A stretch of DNA of 64,000 nucleotides, from the NCBI GenBank assembly GCA_905220665.1, contig CAJNAR010000011.1, forward strand, positions 186,001 through 250,000, in the 5' to 3' direction. This DNA comes from Albugo candida. Its lineage: Eukaryota; Oomycota; Peronosporomycetes; Albuginales; Albuginaceae. Positions 1 to 10,485 of this stretch are shown piece by piece (position 1 is the stretch's first letter; each line of letters begins with the position of its first letter). Under the pieces are notes generated by a model. It had not been told where the DNA came from. It saw only the letters and a program-made list of their open reading frames with translations, and ran no database searches. The translations under genes and the position numbers were made by a program.

Positions 1-699
1 GAATAGGTTCGAGGATGGTTCGCGAGGACCTCTCTCGTCCCGATGAAAAATGAACTCGCATACGTAATTGCATTATCACTCGCGTATCGAATCTCTCTGT
101 TCTTCAATCGAACCAATTAACAGCAATTACTTGAAGCGCATCTTACCTTCTGGAACTACGTGCACATGTACCGGTTTGGTCGACTTGGAGCGCAGAAGAC
201 ACACATAATGTGCAGATTGGATGCATTAGTGGATTATCAGCTCATAGGTGCTTTGGTGATGCATCAAATATTGGAAGAGCAACAGCCGCTGTGAAAGGAT
301 TGCTGTCGACCGACCACTTCGGAGTGACGGCAGTTTCTATTCTTGGATGGTTTGGAAAGACCAGGAGAAGAGATGAAACCGTCATAGCGGGTAGATAATG
401 ACAAAAAACACTTTTACATTTGCACTGGCATCATTCCTGTGAACATCAAACACAATTTGTAGCCCCAAAAACTTGCTCAAGCGGATGGATGTGTAAATAA
501 ACATTAGGATGAAAACAAGCATAATGTGTTGCATTCGCTGGCACGGAAACTCGAAATTATTTGCAGCACCGCAACTTCGTGCTACATACTAGACTACATA
601 GGCTCCATAATGCCAGATTTGTATGGCTAATGTAATGTAATTCACATCAAGTAGGTTTCGCCCTTATTAATGTTGGCACGTATCTATTTGATCCCTTGA
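1..699. other. gene-less stretch
   Basis: I see no supported gene. The only open frame (210-398, +, 62 aa) is short, without recognisable motif, and typical of chance. Confidence 0.4.
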
Positions 700-1371
700 G
701 TGACACGATTTCTCGCCAAGAGACTTAGTGTCAATGATCGGCAACGACGAAGGTTCTCGATCAACAAGAAGGTATTTCACTTTTCAAAAAATTCTAACAA
801 CATGCTAACCTACTTTAAAGACTTGCTGAAGCGTATTGCTGAAGCTTATGCTGCATGTGCAGCTCAAATCCGTGCGCAGTGGAAGCGCTGGTCTGGATCA
901 ATGAATCCGGACGAATATGAGGCGGTGGAGACAATATCCACTGCTGTGAAGAACATCACGGTCACAAAAGATCGCGTTATGAATGAGCTGAAAAGATTGC
1001 TCACGGTACGTAACATGACACTATATCACGAGGAGGAGCAGGAAAGCGGTGGAATGCCATCTCCGGCAGCCGCGTTACAGGAGGACATCGACTATATAAA
1101 TTCGACAGAAATGAAGAACAAATTTAAAGAAGCCTGGAAGCAGGAAATCCTCCGTCAAGTCAACGGAGCGACGGCCGATTGCATGGATGTGATTACTATC
1201 GGCTGGGATTACGACGCATGCATTACTATCGAGGAGTATATGTATTTCGAGCGTTTGGAGCATGGATATCGAGATCTTTTGGAGGTGTACCTGGATGAAA
1301 TCCAAGCTTTACAGTCGGCAGCCGAGACGCTCATCGGATATGATGAAATTTGCAATACCGAAAACCCGTAG
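700..1371 (+). CDS. unrecognised 223-aa protein
   Basis: An uninterrupted reading frame of 223 residues that I do not recognise. The product is predicted mostly helical and is mixed-charge, with an acidic C-terminal half (runs such as EEEQE and repeated YxxxE). There is no signal peptide, membrane segment or cysteine pattern. Met35 (802), preceding TYFKDLLKRIAEAY, is an alternative start, because the first 34 residues are very basic and unlike the rest. A GTATTT...TAAAG stretch at 772-820 looks like an intron, but splicing it out would put a stop in the frame, so I kept the frame unspliced. The gene lies alone between an empty left flank and the glucan synthase 3' end. Lineage-specific protein is the best description; function unknown. 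Confidence 0.45.
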   Translation: MTRFLAKRLSVNDRQRRRFSINKKVFHFSKNSNNMLTYFKDLLKRIAEAYAACAAQIRAQWKRWSGSMNPDEYEAVETISTAVKNITVTKDRVMNELKRLLTVRNMTLYHEEEQESGGMPSPAAALQEDIDYINSTEMKNKFKEAWKQEILRQVNGATADCMDVITIGWDYDACITIEEYMYFERLEHGYRDLLEVYLDEIQALQSAAETLIGYDEICNTENP

Positions 1372-1648
1372 CAATTAATAATATAATATAATTCTTTTTC
1401 TTTTTTATTCTTTTGTTTTCATCTTGTTATATTAATTCAGATCTGCTGTTGGAATTACGCAAGAACAAATGCGAATCAGAACCCTTCACAATTCATAATA
1501 TGATATAAATTTCATCTTCATTGCACTGACGCTACAACTACGTGTACTCCATCGCATGTGCCTCTTGCTCGACCTCAAGTCGTCCTATCTATGCACCATA
1601 TCGTTACATGCACATAAGATGACCCTAGAAGAACTGCATTCTTGCTAC

Positions 1649-1885
1649 TTAAATCCTACAAATTCCGCTTCCAGTCTGTTCCGTGGCACTCATTGCGTTG
1701 TGACGTAAGATGACATCGACTCTATCGAAATACCACTCCAACTGCTTTACGTTTAATATATAGTAACTATTTGTTTTTCTTATCTCGCTGACAAAATTGT
1801 TTTCTGCTACTTTTTCTACCGACACATTCAGTATTTCGCAAACTTCTATCAAATGATATAAACATATTTTGCTATCGTCTTCCAT
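1649..1885 (-). CDS. small ORF just downstream of glucan synthase (doubtful)
   Basis: A 78-aa frame starting 4 bp after the glucan synthase stop codon, on the same strand. No motif recognised. Eukaryotic genes this close on one strand usually mean 3' UTR, so this may simply be an open stretch of the upstream gene's 3' UTR. The composition (hydrophobic/acidic, one WYF cluster) does not exclude a real small protein. Confidence 0.15.
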   Translation of the reverse strand: MEDDSKICLYHLIEVCEILNVSVEKVAENNFVSEIRKTNSYYILNVKQLEWYFDRVDVILRHNAMSATEQTGSGICRI

Positions 1886-1889
1886 TCGC

Positions 1890-4800
1890 TCAATCGTCTC
1901 GTTTTTTCTTCTTAGAGCGCTTCACTTTGACCACTTGTGTGGGTGCGACATCATGCGCAAATAATTTCGATACTTCCAAACCTGATGTGAATGCATTATT
2001 AAACATCACACGCTGTTGAAACGATGAAATAAACGGTAAAAACATGGCCACAAACATAATCGGTCCAAATACAATCCATCCGACCGCGCGGTCAAAGGCT
2101 CGAGCCAGCGCACGCACCACAATATGATGATACTGAAGTCGGATAATAGTGGCTTGCATGAACCAATACACCGCTACGACCATGGTCAATATCACTTCGA
2201 ACAAATTGGTGATTGTCAGCACAGTCAGTGATAACAAGCCAAAGCCTGCGCACACACATGTGATTATAAACTTCATTTTCCGTAATTTGCGCTGTTTCAT
2301 CGACATCTTCTTCGTGACACGACTGGCAATGTACCCACAGCATACCATCAGCCCCATAATGAGAATGATGCCTGCTGCGAGGACGTACGTGGTCATGGCA
2401 TCCTGTTTGGTGATCACTCGATCACGTTCTTCAAAGTACGCTTTATACGTGAGTTGGAGGTATAATCCCACTGATAGACATAAGAATCGACTTTTTCGAA
2501 TCAACATCCACCATCGTGCTCCACCGGTCGAGTGCTCGAGGTATTCCAATTCATTCGACCACCATCCGAACCAGCTCTCTGCTGAATCGTTTGTAGTTTT
2601 CAGCCAATTTTGCCAATCATTATAATCATCAATTATTTTGTCCCAATCGAGACCGCTCGGATTGAAGAAAAATGGAGCCCAGATCCAAGTGGCCGCGATA
2701 ATCCACAACGAGAAGGACATAATGCCGTAATTCTGGTTGGTAGGAAGCACACAAGTCTGGTAATGATTCGCATAACATCGAATTTTCCATTCCGTGTCTG
2801 TCGGCTCGATATTGTTGTAGAAATCTTGATCCAATCTCCACGAGCAATTACACCAGGAGAACGTCCCGTACGAGTAGAAAAGGATCAGTAAGAAGACAAG
2901 TTCCACACCGCGATAAAAATGGCTGAATGCGTAGAAGCGAAATAATTCGGCGAATTTCTCATGCTTGATAGTAAATCCTCTTCCAGTTGCGCGATATTTA
3001 GCTCCTCCGTGGATCAATGTTCGATCAAAGTAATTCATTCGCGTTCCCATTTGAAATGTGAAGAAAATTGGACCTAGTGTGAGGATATTCCACAACAGAT
3101 ACGTAAATCCATGCCGAAAGCCTTGTTCGACGCCAACGACTGCGATGACCGGCACTACTAATAGAAATCCAAACTGAAGAGCCCACGATGTATTGAGCAC
3201 ACCTCCGATTCCAAGACCACCATGCTCCAAGAAATAGCCATCAAGACCGCTTAGCGCCATATACACCTTTCCGTAGATGAAAAAATAAATACCGACAACA
3301 GTAAGACTCTGTGTGAAATACCAGCCAAGATTCCCGTAGAACCACGATTGCAGCCGGAAAAAATCCAAACGTGATGCCATACGCATCGCATCTCTCGATA
3401 TCACACATTCTCCAGCTCCAGATGATAATTTCGCTTCAAACTGGGTCAGTTGTTGCATTCCAACATCACGTCCTTTACCAACTTGGACGAATTCTTCATG
3501 GGATACTCTTCCACCACGTAACGTGGTGTTAAAACCAGCAAAAATATCTTCAGAGAGATTGATACCTTTGGAGGCTTTTGCTGTTCCTCCCGTTCCCATC
3601 GCAAACAATTTATCAAAAATATCGGGATGACCGTAATGCTGCCGAACGTGAAATCGCGCTAGCATTCGCTGTCCCAGCATCACAAACGAGAGCTCCTGAA
3701 TGGACATGAAACTCGCTAAATTGGACACTCCGCCTGTAAACACATGCTCACGAAAACCTATAATAGTCAGCGGATTCTTCTCATTGTGTCCGTCCATTGT
3801 CGACAGTAAATTGGGCATTTTGATACATTCTTCGAGGTACCCGTCCTGATTCATATCGATACATTGTAAGAGTTCGCCGCGTGAGAAGATGATCGCATGA
3901 TTCTGATTCTCCGGTTTGCCTTCGCCAATGATCGGATTTCCCGGCAATTCCACACGATACACTTCGACGATTTTGTCCTCCATGGATCGGATAAGGACTG
4001 AGAAGAATTTCGGAGGGCCATCTTTCACCTTCTTAGGGCCGTCCACGTACGCGACACGAAGACTTGGATGTTTTTTCAGCAAGAAATCGATGTCTTGTGC
4101 TTGTTGCTTCTGCTCATCCTTTTGTCGGCCGTAAATTTGACACGTGCACACATAATTGAATTTGAGCGATACCATTTCATTGAGCCTTTTGCATTTGTTA
4201 CACGGACAATTGACCTGATGCATAGGCTCATTCTCACCAATTTCCAGCCAGTGGAGGAATCGAATTGCGTCTTCATTGTACATCATCCCACGAACGGTGC
4301 GTGCTAATGTCTGACCGCGATAACTCGCCCATAATTGGACCTCTTCGGGGCTTTTTCTCAGTGCTTCAGCGACATCTTTGACCTGTAAGCGCTCCAGCAA
4401 ATTCTCAAATTCGAACGGGTAAATCGTCTGCAAATAGTAAAGCAATTTGATACAATCGTCGTTCTGTGTGGTCAAATCTTTGATGGAGAACATCACAATC
4501 TCGTTGTAATACGGTGTCGACACCGTAAGTGATCGAATTTTCCGAATCGCTTTGGCTTCCGGCATTTCCATAAACAACGAATTGGCGAAAAATCGTAAGC
4601 GACGTCGACCTTCATCTGATCGAGGCTCTGCGTCGAAATTATCGACAGTCAGTAGCTGATACGCACGAGACACGATATCCAGCGCTGCTTCCTCGTTCAC
4701 AATCCGCTGAAGCTGGAGACTCGCGTAATGCTGCGTATCGCCGGGGAAGAAAAACGAGTTGGGTTTCAAAGGCGTATCGTTGAGCAATTGAACCAGATTT

Positions 4801-7800
4801 TCTTGTTTGGACAATACAACCTTTAGACATCCAATGACCGCTTCTACCGAGTCGATGACTTTGTACAAAGAGCGCTGGAATTTGATGCTGCTTTCAGTAC
4901 TTTTCTTCGGCACTTCTAAAATCGATTTCATCAATTCCGCACAGGATGCTCGACATTGATATAAATTGCTCAGATTCAGGCCTTTCAACACTTGCTGCGT
5001 GGCTGCCATTTCTTCCAGGAAATTGTAGCAATCGTCCAATTCCTTGTGTTCATCACCGAGGAGAATCCGAAGCACCTGAGATGAGAATTTGTACGATCCT
5101 AAGATTGATTCCACACGTAAATCGTCTTTCAAAAGCCGTTCACGCATCACATTCTCCACTTTCTGCAGTGTTTTATCCTTTTTCTTCTTGTCAGTTTTCA
5201 GTTTCTCGTACAGCGCCGAGCACTCCATAATGATCTCAATCGACTCGTCCAATTTCCCGGCTGTTAAGAACGCAGGAGGATACAACCTTCGATTCACAGT
5301 GTCCTTGGAGTCGATAAGATAGCTTAATACATTCAATTCGCGATCGCTAATGATATCGGCGTCTCGAAGACTCGATAGACATCGATTCCAAGCCATTGCG
5401 AATGGGATCGTGCGCTCAAATTCTGCTCCAGAAACGCCCGTAATCGATCCGATATTGGACGCACGACTCGTTTGTGATTTATTGTCATCTTCTCCGTTGT
5501 TGGGCGTTCGCATTTCACTATATAAATCATCTCCTTCTCTTGTTTCCAAAAGGGAGCTGTACGCTTGAGCTTTCACAGTCAGCGGCTTGGATCCTTGTGA
5601 CATGGAAATTCGTTCAAAACGACGAAGTGGCATTTGAAGTTCAGATGCATTGGCCTTCTTATTCTTCTTCTTCCCATTCGCTAATGCTTCCGTGATATTC
5701 GGCACAATTTTACGATTAAAAGCCCCAGGAATCGATTTGAATGTAAGTCGAAGTATTCGAAACGAACGGAGCTCTCCAATCCGAAGATTGAATCCGGCAA
5801 AGGAGCCGACAACCACCGATAAAATCGCATAGAAAATCTGAGCGTCGTACAAGAACACCATAATCGATGGAATCCAAAGGAAAAATAGATAGAGAACATT
5901 GTGGTAACTCTGCTGCACCAGGAAATGCGAATACTGAAGATAATCGGCCTTGTTGGCGCTCCAGATGAACAGAGACGTTTCCACGAGACTTTTTACCATA
6001 AACTGATAATCAAACCACACTTTGATGGCAAAAAGGAGAATCCAAAACCAAAGGTACCGCCAGTACACTTTCATAGGAACCGGAAGCGATCGACCCACAA
6101 ATCCGACGCCAATTCCCGAGAAAAAACGATTCTGAAGCTCACAAAGACATATCAGTACGAGCATCGCCATCCCTCCAAGCATCGCCATGGGTCCTTTATC
6201 CTTTCGTCCAAAATCGACCATACCCATCAACAGTGAGACCACACGCGTTGGATCGGTAATCAGACTATTGATATCAATTTGACACTTTTTACAGTTCAAG
6301 AATCCGTCTCGATTGCCATTCAATACATTCAAAGCCGCTTTCTTCCAAGTCGGAACGCATTTCCTCTGATCGTATTTGATCTTTCCAGAGGTACTGCCTG
6401 CTTCCGTCTCCACTTCTTCAGCCGTTCCCGTTTGCTCAAAACACTTTGACAGTAATTTGTGGTAACAAGAGCATCGTCCGGCTGTTTTTTCCTGACAATT
6501 TGTGAAGGGAACGATTGAAAGTAGCGATTTGAAGTCAATCGGTAGGGTCATGAATGTGGTTCCATCTTGATATGGCGATATGCCCAAGCAGGTAGCGAGC
6601 TTTGGAAGAAGGCAACGAGGTGAGCCTTCACCGAGTGTATCGTCATTTGTTGGCGCTTGTGTGCCTTTCGGCTGTGAGTATCGATGCCCTAAAATCTCTA
6701 AAACTCCATTTGAGGTGTTTGGCTGTACATCTGCACCGTACATAATCGGTGAATCCGGGCAGAATAAAACCATATTCAAAGCAAATGTCAGCACACTCAG
6801 AAACAGAGCACAATTGAAGAGGAAAATACGACGAAATGAGATCATTGCACGAAGCCAACTGCGCTTCTCAGTGAACGTTTTCTTCACAATTTTAGGCTTT
6901 CCTTTCTTGCTGACATTTGCAAAAGCCGTTCCAATGCTTTGAGCGTCATATTTAAGACATTTCTTGCTCCAAAAAAACTCATTAAAATCGTCATAATTGC
7001 GAATTTCGTGATGGGGAGCTCGGGCGCCTTTGGACGTCTTCTTATCATTGTCTTTTTTGATTTCGGCGTACATTGGACGAATGACTTGAGACAGAAACGC
7101 GCCTGACTCCTGCTGACCGCCAGACCGTACTTGAGGGAGCATGGAGTGTAATAAAAAACAGAGGCATTCGGGCATTTGGCGTAAATTACCGGCTTCACCC
7201 CATATCAAGAAGAATAACGCAATATCAACCAATGGTTCCTGTGTGAATTTTGGTTTTTGACCAATGTATTTGCACCATTTCGTATAATTGGTAAATAACC
7301 GACGATGTAATCGCTCGATACCTTTCATGGCCATTTCCATCTCTTTTTGAGGATCTCGTTGCAGGTAATCTTCCATGGCATCTTCAGCTGGTTGTTTTTT
7401 CTTCTTGCGTTTTTTTTCTTCGCCTCCTTGTTCTTTGAAATTGGTAAGCAACAGAATCAGATGTTCGGTCTGGTTTGTAACATTGCTATCCTGAAATCCA
7501 AAGGTTGTTTTTAACGTTTGGCAGATATCACCGATATTGGACTGTGTTAATAAATGTGTGATAACCTGATACGTTCGCGGTAAATTTTCCATATCTAAAA
7601 TGTTATGCTTTTGAATTCCACGTTTTCCCACCATACTTCCGTGATTCACTTTTGATCGCTGACTTTTGATCATTTTAACATAACGTGTCATTTTCGCATT
7701 TAAGCGTTCAGCAACCTCACGTTCCTCAATTGATTTATATTTCATTGAGAGTGCGTGTTCCATAATCTCAACAGCACGAGTGAGTTTGGCTTCTGCTCCG

Positions 7801-7952
7801 CGAATGTCTGGTGGATTGGCATTCTGCATCGTGACGCCAGCATTGACAAGATTCATCGCTTCATCGCACATTTGCCGCTGCGTTTCTAATGCCTCTGATA
7901 TGATGCCACTAGAGCTTCCATCACTTCCATTTTGCCGTTGTCTTCCCATCAT
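1890..7952 (-). CDS. 1,3-beta-glucan (callose) synthase, FKS family
   Basis: A single-exon 2020-aa membrane glucosyltransferase, polymerising UDP-glucose into 1,3-beta-glucan at the plasma membrane for the cell wall. The N-terminal cytosolic part carries the FKS1_dom1 signature (FFLIWGEAGNLRQMPECLC), followed by a block of membrane spans. The central cytosolic glucan synthase domain shows family landmarks: RRRLRFFANSLFMEMP, RGMMYNEDA, KPENQNHAIIFSRGE, GFREHVFTGGVS and GQRMLARFHVRQHYGHPD. A second block of hydrophobic spans leads to a highly basic tail (KRSKKKKRDD). Length and domain order fit plant callose synthases and oomycete/fungal FKS proteins. The start MMGRQRQ lies at the beginning of the open frame; no introns are needed. 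Oomycete walls are mainly beta-glucans, so this is probably a core growth gene. Confidence in the family is very high; the polymer specificity is inferred. Confidence 0.97.
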   Translation of the reverse strand: MMGRQRQNGSDGSSSGIISEALETQRQMCDEAMNLVNAGVTMQNANPPDIRGAEAKLTRAVEIMEHALSMKYKSIEEREVAERLNAKMTRYVKMIKSQRSKVNHGSMVGKRGIQKHNILDMENLPRTYQVITHLLTQSNIGDICQTLKTTFGFQDSNVTNQTEHLILLLTNFKEQGGEEKKRKKKKQPAEDAMEDYLQRDPQKEMEMAMKGIERLHRRLFTNYTKWCKYIGQKPKFTQEPLVDIALFFLIWGEAGNLRQMPECLCFLLHSMLPQVRSGGQQESGAFLSQVIRPMYAEIKKDNDKKTSKGARAPHHEIRNYDDFNEFFWSKKCLKYDAQSIGTAFANVSKKGKPKIVKKTFTEKRSWLRAMISFRRIFLFNCALFLSVLTFALNMVLFCPDSPIMYGADVQPNTSNGVLEILGHRYSQPKGTQAPTNDDTLGEGSPRCLLPKLATCLGISPYQDGTTFMTLPIDFKSLLSIVPFTNCQEKTAGRCSCYHKLLSKCFEQTGTAEEVETEAGSTSGKIKYDQRKCVPTWKKAALNVLNGNRDGFLNCKKCQIDINSLITDPTRVVSLLMGMVDFGRKDKGPMAMLGGMAMLVLICLCELQNRFFSGIGVGFVGRSLPVPMKVYWRYLWFWILLFAIKVWFDYQFMVKSLVETSLFIWSANKADYLQYSHFLVQQSYHNVLYLFFLWIPSIMVFLYDAQIFYAILSVVVGSFAGFNLRIGELRSFRILRLTFKSIPGAFNRKIVPNITEALANGKKKNKKANASELQMPLRRFERISMSQGSKPLTVKAQAYSSLLETREGDDLYSEMRTPNNGEDDNKSQTSRASNIGSITGVSGAEFERTIPFAMAWNRCLSSLRDADIISDRELNVLSYLIDSKDTVNRRLYPPAFLTAGKLDESIEIIMECSALYEKLKTDKKKKDKTLQKVENVMRERLLKDDLRVESILGSYKFSSQVLRILLGDEHKELDDCYNFLEEMAATQQVLKGLNLSNLYQCRASCAELMKSILEVPKKSTESSIKFQRSLYKVIDSVEAVIGCLKVVLSKQENLVQLLNDTPLKPNSFFFPGDTQHYASLQLQRIVNEEAALDIVSRAYQLLTVDNFDAEPRSDEGRRRLRFFANSLFMEMPEAKAIRKIRSLTVSTPYYNEIVMFSIKDLTTQNDDCIKLLYYLQTIYPFEFENLLERLQVKDVAEALRKSPEEVQLWASYRGQTLARTVRGMMYNEDAIRFLHWLEIGENEPMHQVNCPCNKCKRLNEMVSLKFNYVCTCQIYGRQKDEQKQQAQDIDFLLKKHPSLRVAYVDGPKKVKDGPPKFFSVLIRSMEDKIVEVYRVELPGNPIIGEGKPENQNHAIIFSRGELLQCIDMNQDGYLEECIKMPNLLSTMDGHNEKNPLTIIGFREHVFTGGVSNLASFMSIQELSFVMLGQRMLARFHVRQHYGHPDIFDKLFAMGTGGTAKASKGINLSEDIFAGFNTTLRGGRVSHEEFVQVGKGRDVGMQQLTQFEAKLSSGAGECVISRDAMRMASRLDFFRLQSWFYGNLGWYFTQSLTVVGIYFFIYGKVYMALSGLDGYFLEHGGLGIGGVLNTSWALQFGFLLVVPVIAVVGVEQGFRHGFTYLLWNILTLGPIFFTFQMGTRMNYFDRTLIHGGAKYRATGRGFTIKHEKFAELFRFYAFSHFYRGVELVFLLILFYSYGTFSWCNCSWRLDQDFYNNIEPTDTEWKIRCYANHYQTCVLPTNQNYGIMSFSLWIIAATWIWAPFFFNPSGLDWDKIIDDYNDWQNWLKTTNDSAESWFGWWSNELEYLEHSTGGARWWMLIRKSRFLCLSVGLYLQLTYKAYFEERDRVITKQDAMTTYVLAAGIILIMGLMVCCGYIASRVTKKMSMKQRKLRKMKFIITCVCAGFGLLSLTVLTITNLFEVILTMVVAVYWFMQATIIRLQYHHIVVRALARAFDRAVGWIVFGPIMFVAMFLPFISSFQQRVMFNNAFTSGLEVSKLFAHDVAPTQVVKVKRSKKKKRDD

Positions 7953-8783
7953 AGAACGTCCTCAGCTAAATAATGCTTGATCTGAGAAAATCCCTCACTC
8001 ACAAACAGAGAAAGAGTTGATTGCGCTCCGTTTTTCTTTGCTCAAATCGAGCCAGCACCTTTTCTATATGTAAATAAAACGGTATAGAAGGAACAATGAG
8101 CACGTAAAATCTTTGAAGGACTTGACAAATCTAAAACTAAGTCATAGACTCAAACACACCTGGCAAATGTATATCGAATTGGTAAGGAAAAAGGGAAGTG
8201 GTGGGTACACAGGACACTCAGGGTACAAATCTTTCATCTTATCCATACAAAAACGTCGTCAAAAGGTTCGGTTCCCCTTCCCCCAGGCTATTACTGTCGT
8301 TTGAGGTACAGTATGGCATTAAACTTGACGCATACTGCAAACTGACTTTATTTCATGTAAAGTGTCGTGTAGCTTAAGTCATGATCTTTACACGGCTATA
8401 CGAAGAGTAGGCTTTGATTGGTGTTCTCATGTATAAGACCTTTTATTACGTAGGCAGCATATAATGTGTTGCCGATATCTTATAATCAAAATTCTTGATT
8501 TATGGTTATATACGCCTATCCAATCCTTTATTCCGGGCAAAACGTTGTACTTGATAGGATATCATATCATAAAGTGGAGCCCCGAGAGAGAATACAAAAA
8601 CTGGTCTAGTTACTGCCCCGAGTGTCAGATGGCGAAAGAAGGACCCTGATACGTATAAAGGCTTGGAGGCAGAGAGTACGAAGAGATTACACACGTGCCT
8701 TTCCTCACTGGACCATAAATTACCGTTTCAAGCTGACCTCAATTCGTTTGCTCATAATCAGAGTCACGCAATTTAATTGGAAA
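7953..8783. other. intergenic region upstream of two divergent genes
   Basis: About 0.8 kb between the glucan synthase start (minus) and the next plus-strand gene. It contains short frames without motifs. It presumably holds both promoters; I could not identify a specific box. Confidence 0.4.
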
Positions 8784-9149
8784 ATGGTAAAGTTTTTCGG
8801 CACAAAAAGTAAGAAGGCAAACTTGCGTGGTAGTCTTGCGTCACAGAAAGGCAAAGTAGATGCGTCAAGTTTACTCGATGAAAATGGCGATCCAGCCGAT
8901 AGCTCACTCTACACAGATCCAAAGAAACGCAAGAAACGAAACCAGAAAAAAACCATGACGACTGAGGAATACGACCCTTCTCTACCCGACCATAATCTCC
9001 CTCACCAGAATCTAATGCCCTCACAAATGTATCCGCCACAATCGTTCCCAAATCACGAACCGAACTTAGCCGTACCATTGCCTCCACCACAATCACACGT
9101 TCCAGTTAAAAAAACCTTTTGGAATAAATTACGACGGACATCAACATAA
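8784..9149 (+). CDS. small basic, proline-rich protein of unknown function
   Basis: A 121-aa protein starting at Met 8784 (MVKFFGTKSKK). The open frame extends upstream to 8622, but that extension is Arg-rich and unlike the rest, so the internal Met is preferred. The N-terminal third is lysine-rich, the middle has a KKRKKRNQKK cluster resembling a nuclear localisation signal, and the C-terminal half is rich in Pro, Asn, His and Gln and ends in a basic tail (FWNKLRRTST). There is no enzyme domain, membrane segment or signal peptide. It sits 175 bp upstream of the M50B gene on the same strand. I do not recognise the family; its low complexity suggests a disordered protein. Confidence 0.5.
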   Translation: MVKFFGTKSKKANLRGSLASQKGKVDASSLLDENGDPADSSLYTDPKKRKKRNQKKTMTTEEYDPSLPDHNLPHQNLMPSQMYPPQSFPNHEPNLAVPLPPPQSHVPVKKTFWNKLRRTST

Positions 9150-9324
9150 CTCTCTAAGCGTATCCTAAGCGTTGTACACAATACACTTGATTCATACATT
9201 CTTGTCACTTTGCCCTCACATCTTACTCTATTCATCTAATTATAGGACTTGTCCAACACTATTTTCAACCAATCATCATCCACTGCGCTCTGACTCGATC
9301 TGACTCGTTGCCTTTCATTACGCA

Positions 9325-10478
9325 ATGAGCTTCTCCCGCGATATGACGCTTTCCTGCTGCAACGACGATCAATATCGATCCATCTTTCTCGTCATCTTAT
9401 ACTCTGTACTCATACTCAAGCTGTATGTGTCCAAATCCGCTCTCCTTTTTCTCCTTCTCTGAGAATTTCGACATTTAGATGGCGTATCGTAATCCTTCAT
9501 CCATTCAAACTTCTGTACGTCATGCAATCGCTCTCTTCCACATCTCACATTCTCCAGCACTGTCTTCCTCCATGAGCTCGGTCACGCAATAGCTGCATGG
9601 ATTACCTGTGGCAAAGTAAATCCATTCTCAATCGCATACAATTCCCACAAATTCTCTTCAGGTCGTAGGAATGGAAGTGCATCCGAATGAAGGCGGTTCC
9701 ACGCGCACTGTCGGCGGATGCCAATTGGTTATCCTTCCAGCGGTATGTATCGATCTCAATCTTTCTCTTTATCTCCACACTCTCTGTAGGGATACATCGG
9801 ATCGGCAATTTGGGGAATGGGACTTATGATCGCAAGTGCCAGCGTCTTGGGATCACAGATCGCGTCGGGAATTCTTCTCTTCTTCCTCTTCATTTGCATT
9901 ATCATCGCGCAGAACAAGTACCTTCGACTACTGAATCTCGGCTTTATCGTGTTTCTCGGCATCTTCTTAGCGATCAGTTTCCAATTCAACGTCGAAATCC
10001 TGCAGTACATCACGCTTTTCATCGGTGTCATGAGCTGTTTGTTCTCCATTTACGACATTTGGGATGATCTCATTTCGCGAAGAGTGAACGCCAGGTACGC
10101 TCCATGACGATCTCTTTAGGATTCTCATCGATTCCGTGTAGCGATGCCACTATCTTCGCAGAGATCACACATACTTCCAGTCGATGTTGGGGCGTCATTT
10201 GGGGTCTCATCGCAATTTGCGCATTGACAGGCGCAGTGTACTTTCATCTTCTCGTGCTTCAGCATACAAGCGTCTCTACAGATAGCGATTTTTCCACGGA
10301 AACTAAAGTCGTTCTTGGACTCATGTGCGTGGTTGTAGGTCTCTCGATCTTCCACACATCCGTCACCCGGCAATGTGCGTATCCATACGCAAATTTGTCA
10401 TCGCTTCTGACGTCTTTTTCCGCAGGTATGCTGCGTCCGATGGAAGCGGCTCCCGAAGAAACATACGACGCCGCATAG
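9325..10478 (+). CDS. peptidase M50B-like membrane protein (7 exons)
   Basis: Reconstructed exons: 9325-9422, 9479-9514, 9558-9615, 9662-9742, 9790-10094, 10142-10374, 10426-10478 (287 aa). Introns are 43-56 nt, all GT-AG and phase-consistent. After a first hydrophobic helix, exon 3 encodes TVFLHELGHAIAAW, whose HExxH (His50, Glu51, His54) is the zinc-peptidase motif of family M50. Exon 4 gives VHPNEGGSTRTVGG and exon 5 GYIGSAIWG, both hallmarks of the M50B-like family found in plants, fungi and oomycetes. Further helices follow, then SDATIFAE and a last membrane pair. The final 51-nt intron is a multiple of three, so its retention would keep the frame. The family belongs to the site-2 protease clan; substrate unknown. 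Its stop codon is 7 bp from the convergent PI4K stop. Confidence 0.9.
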
Positions 10479-10485
10479 AAATTTC

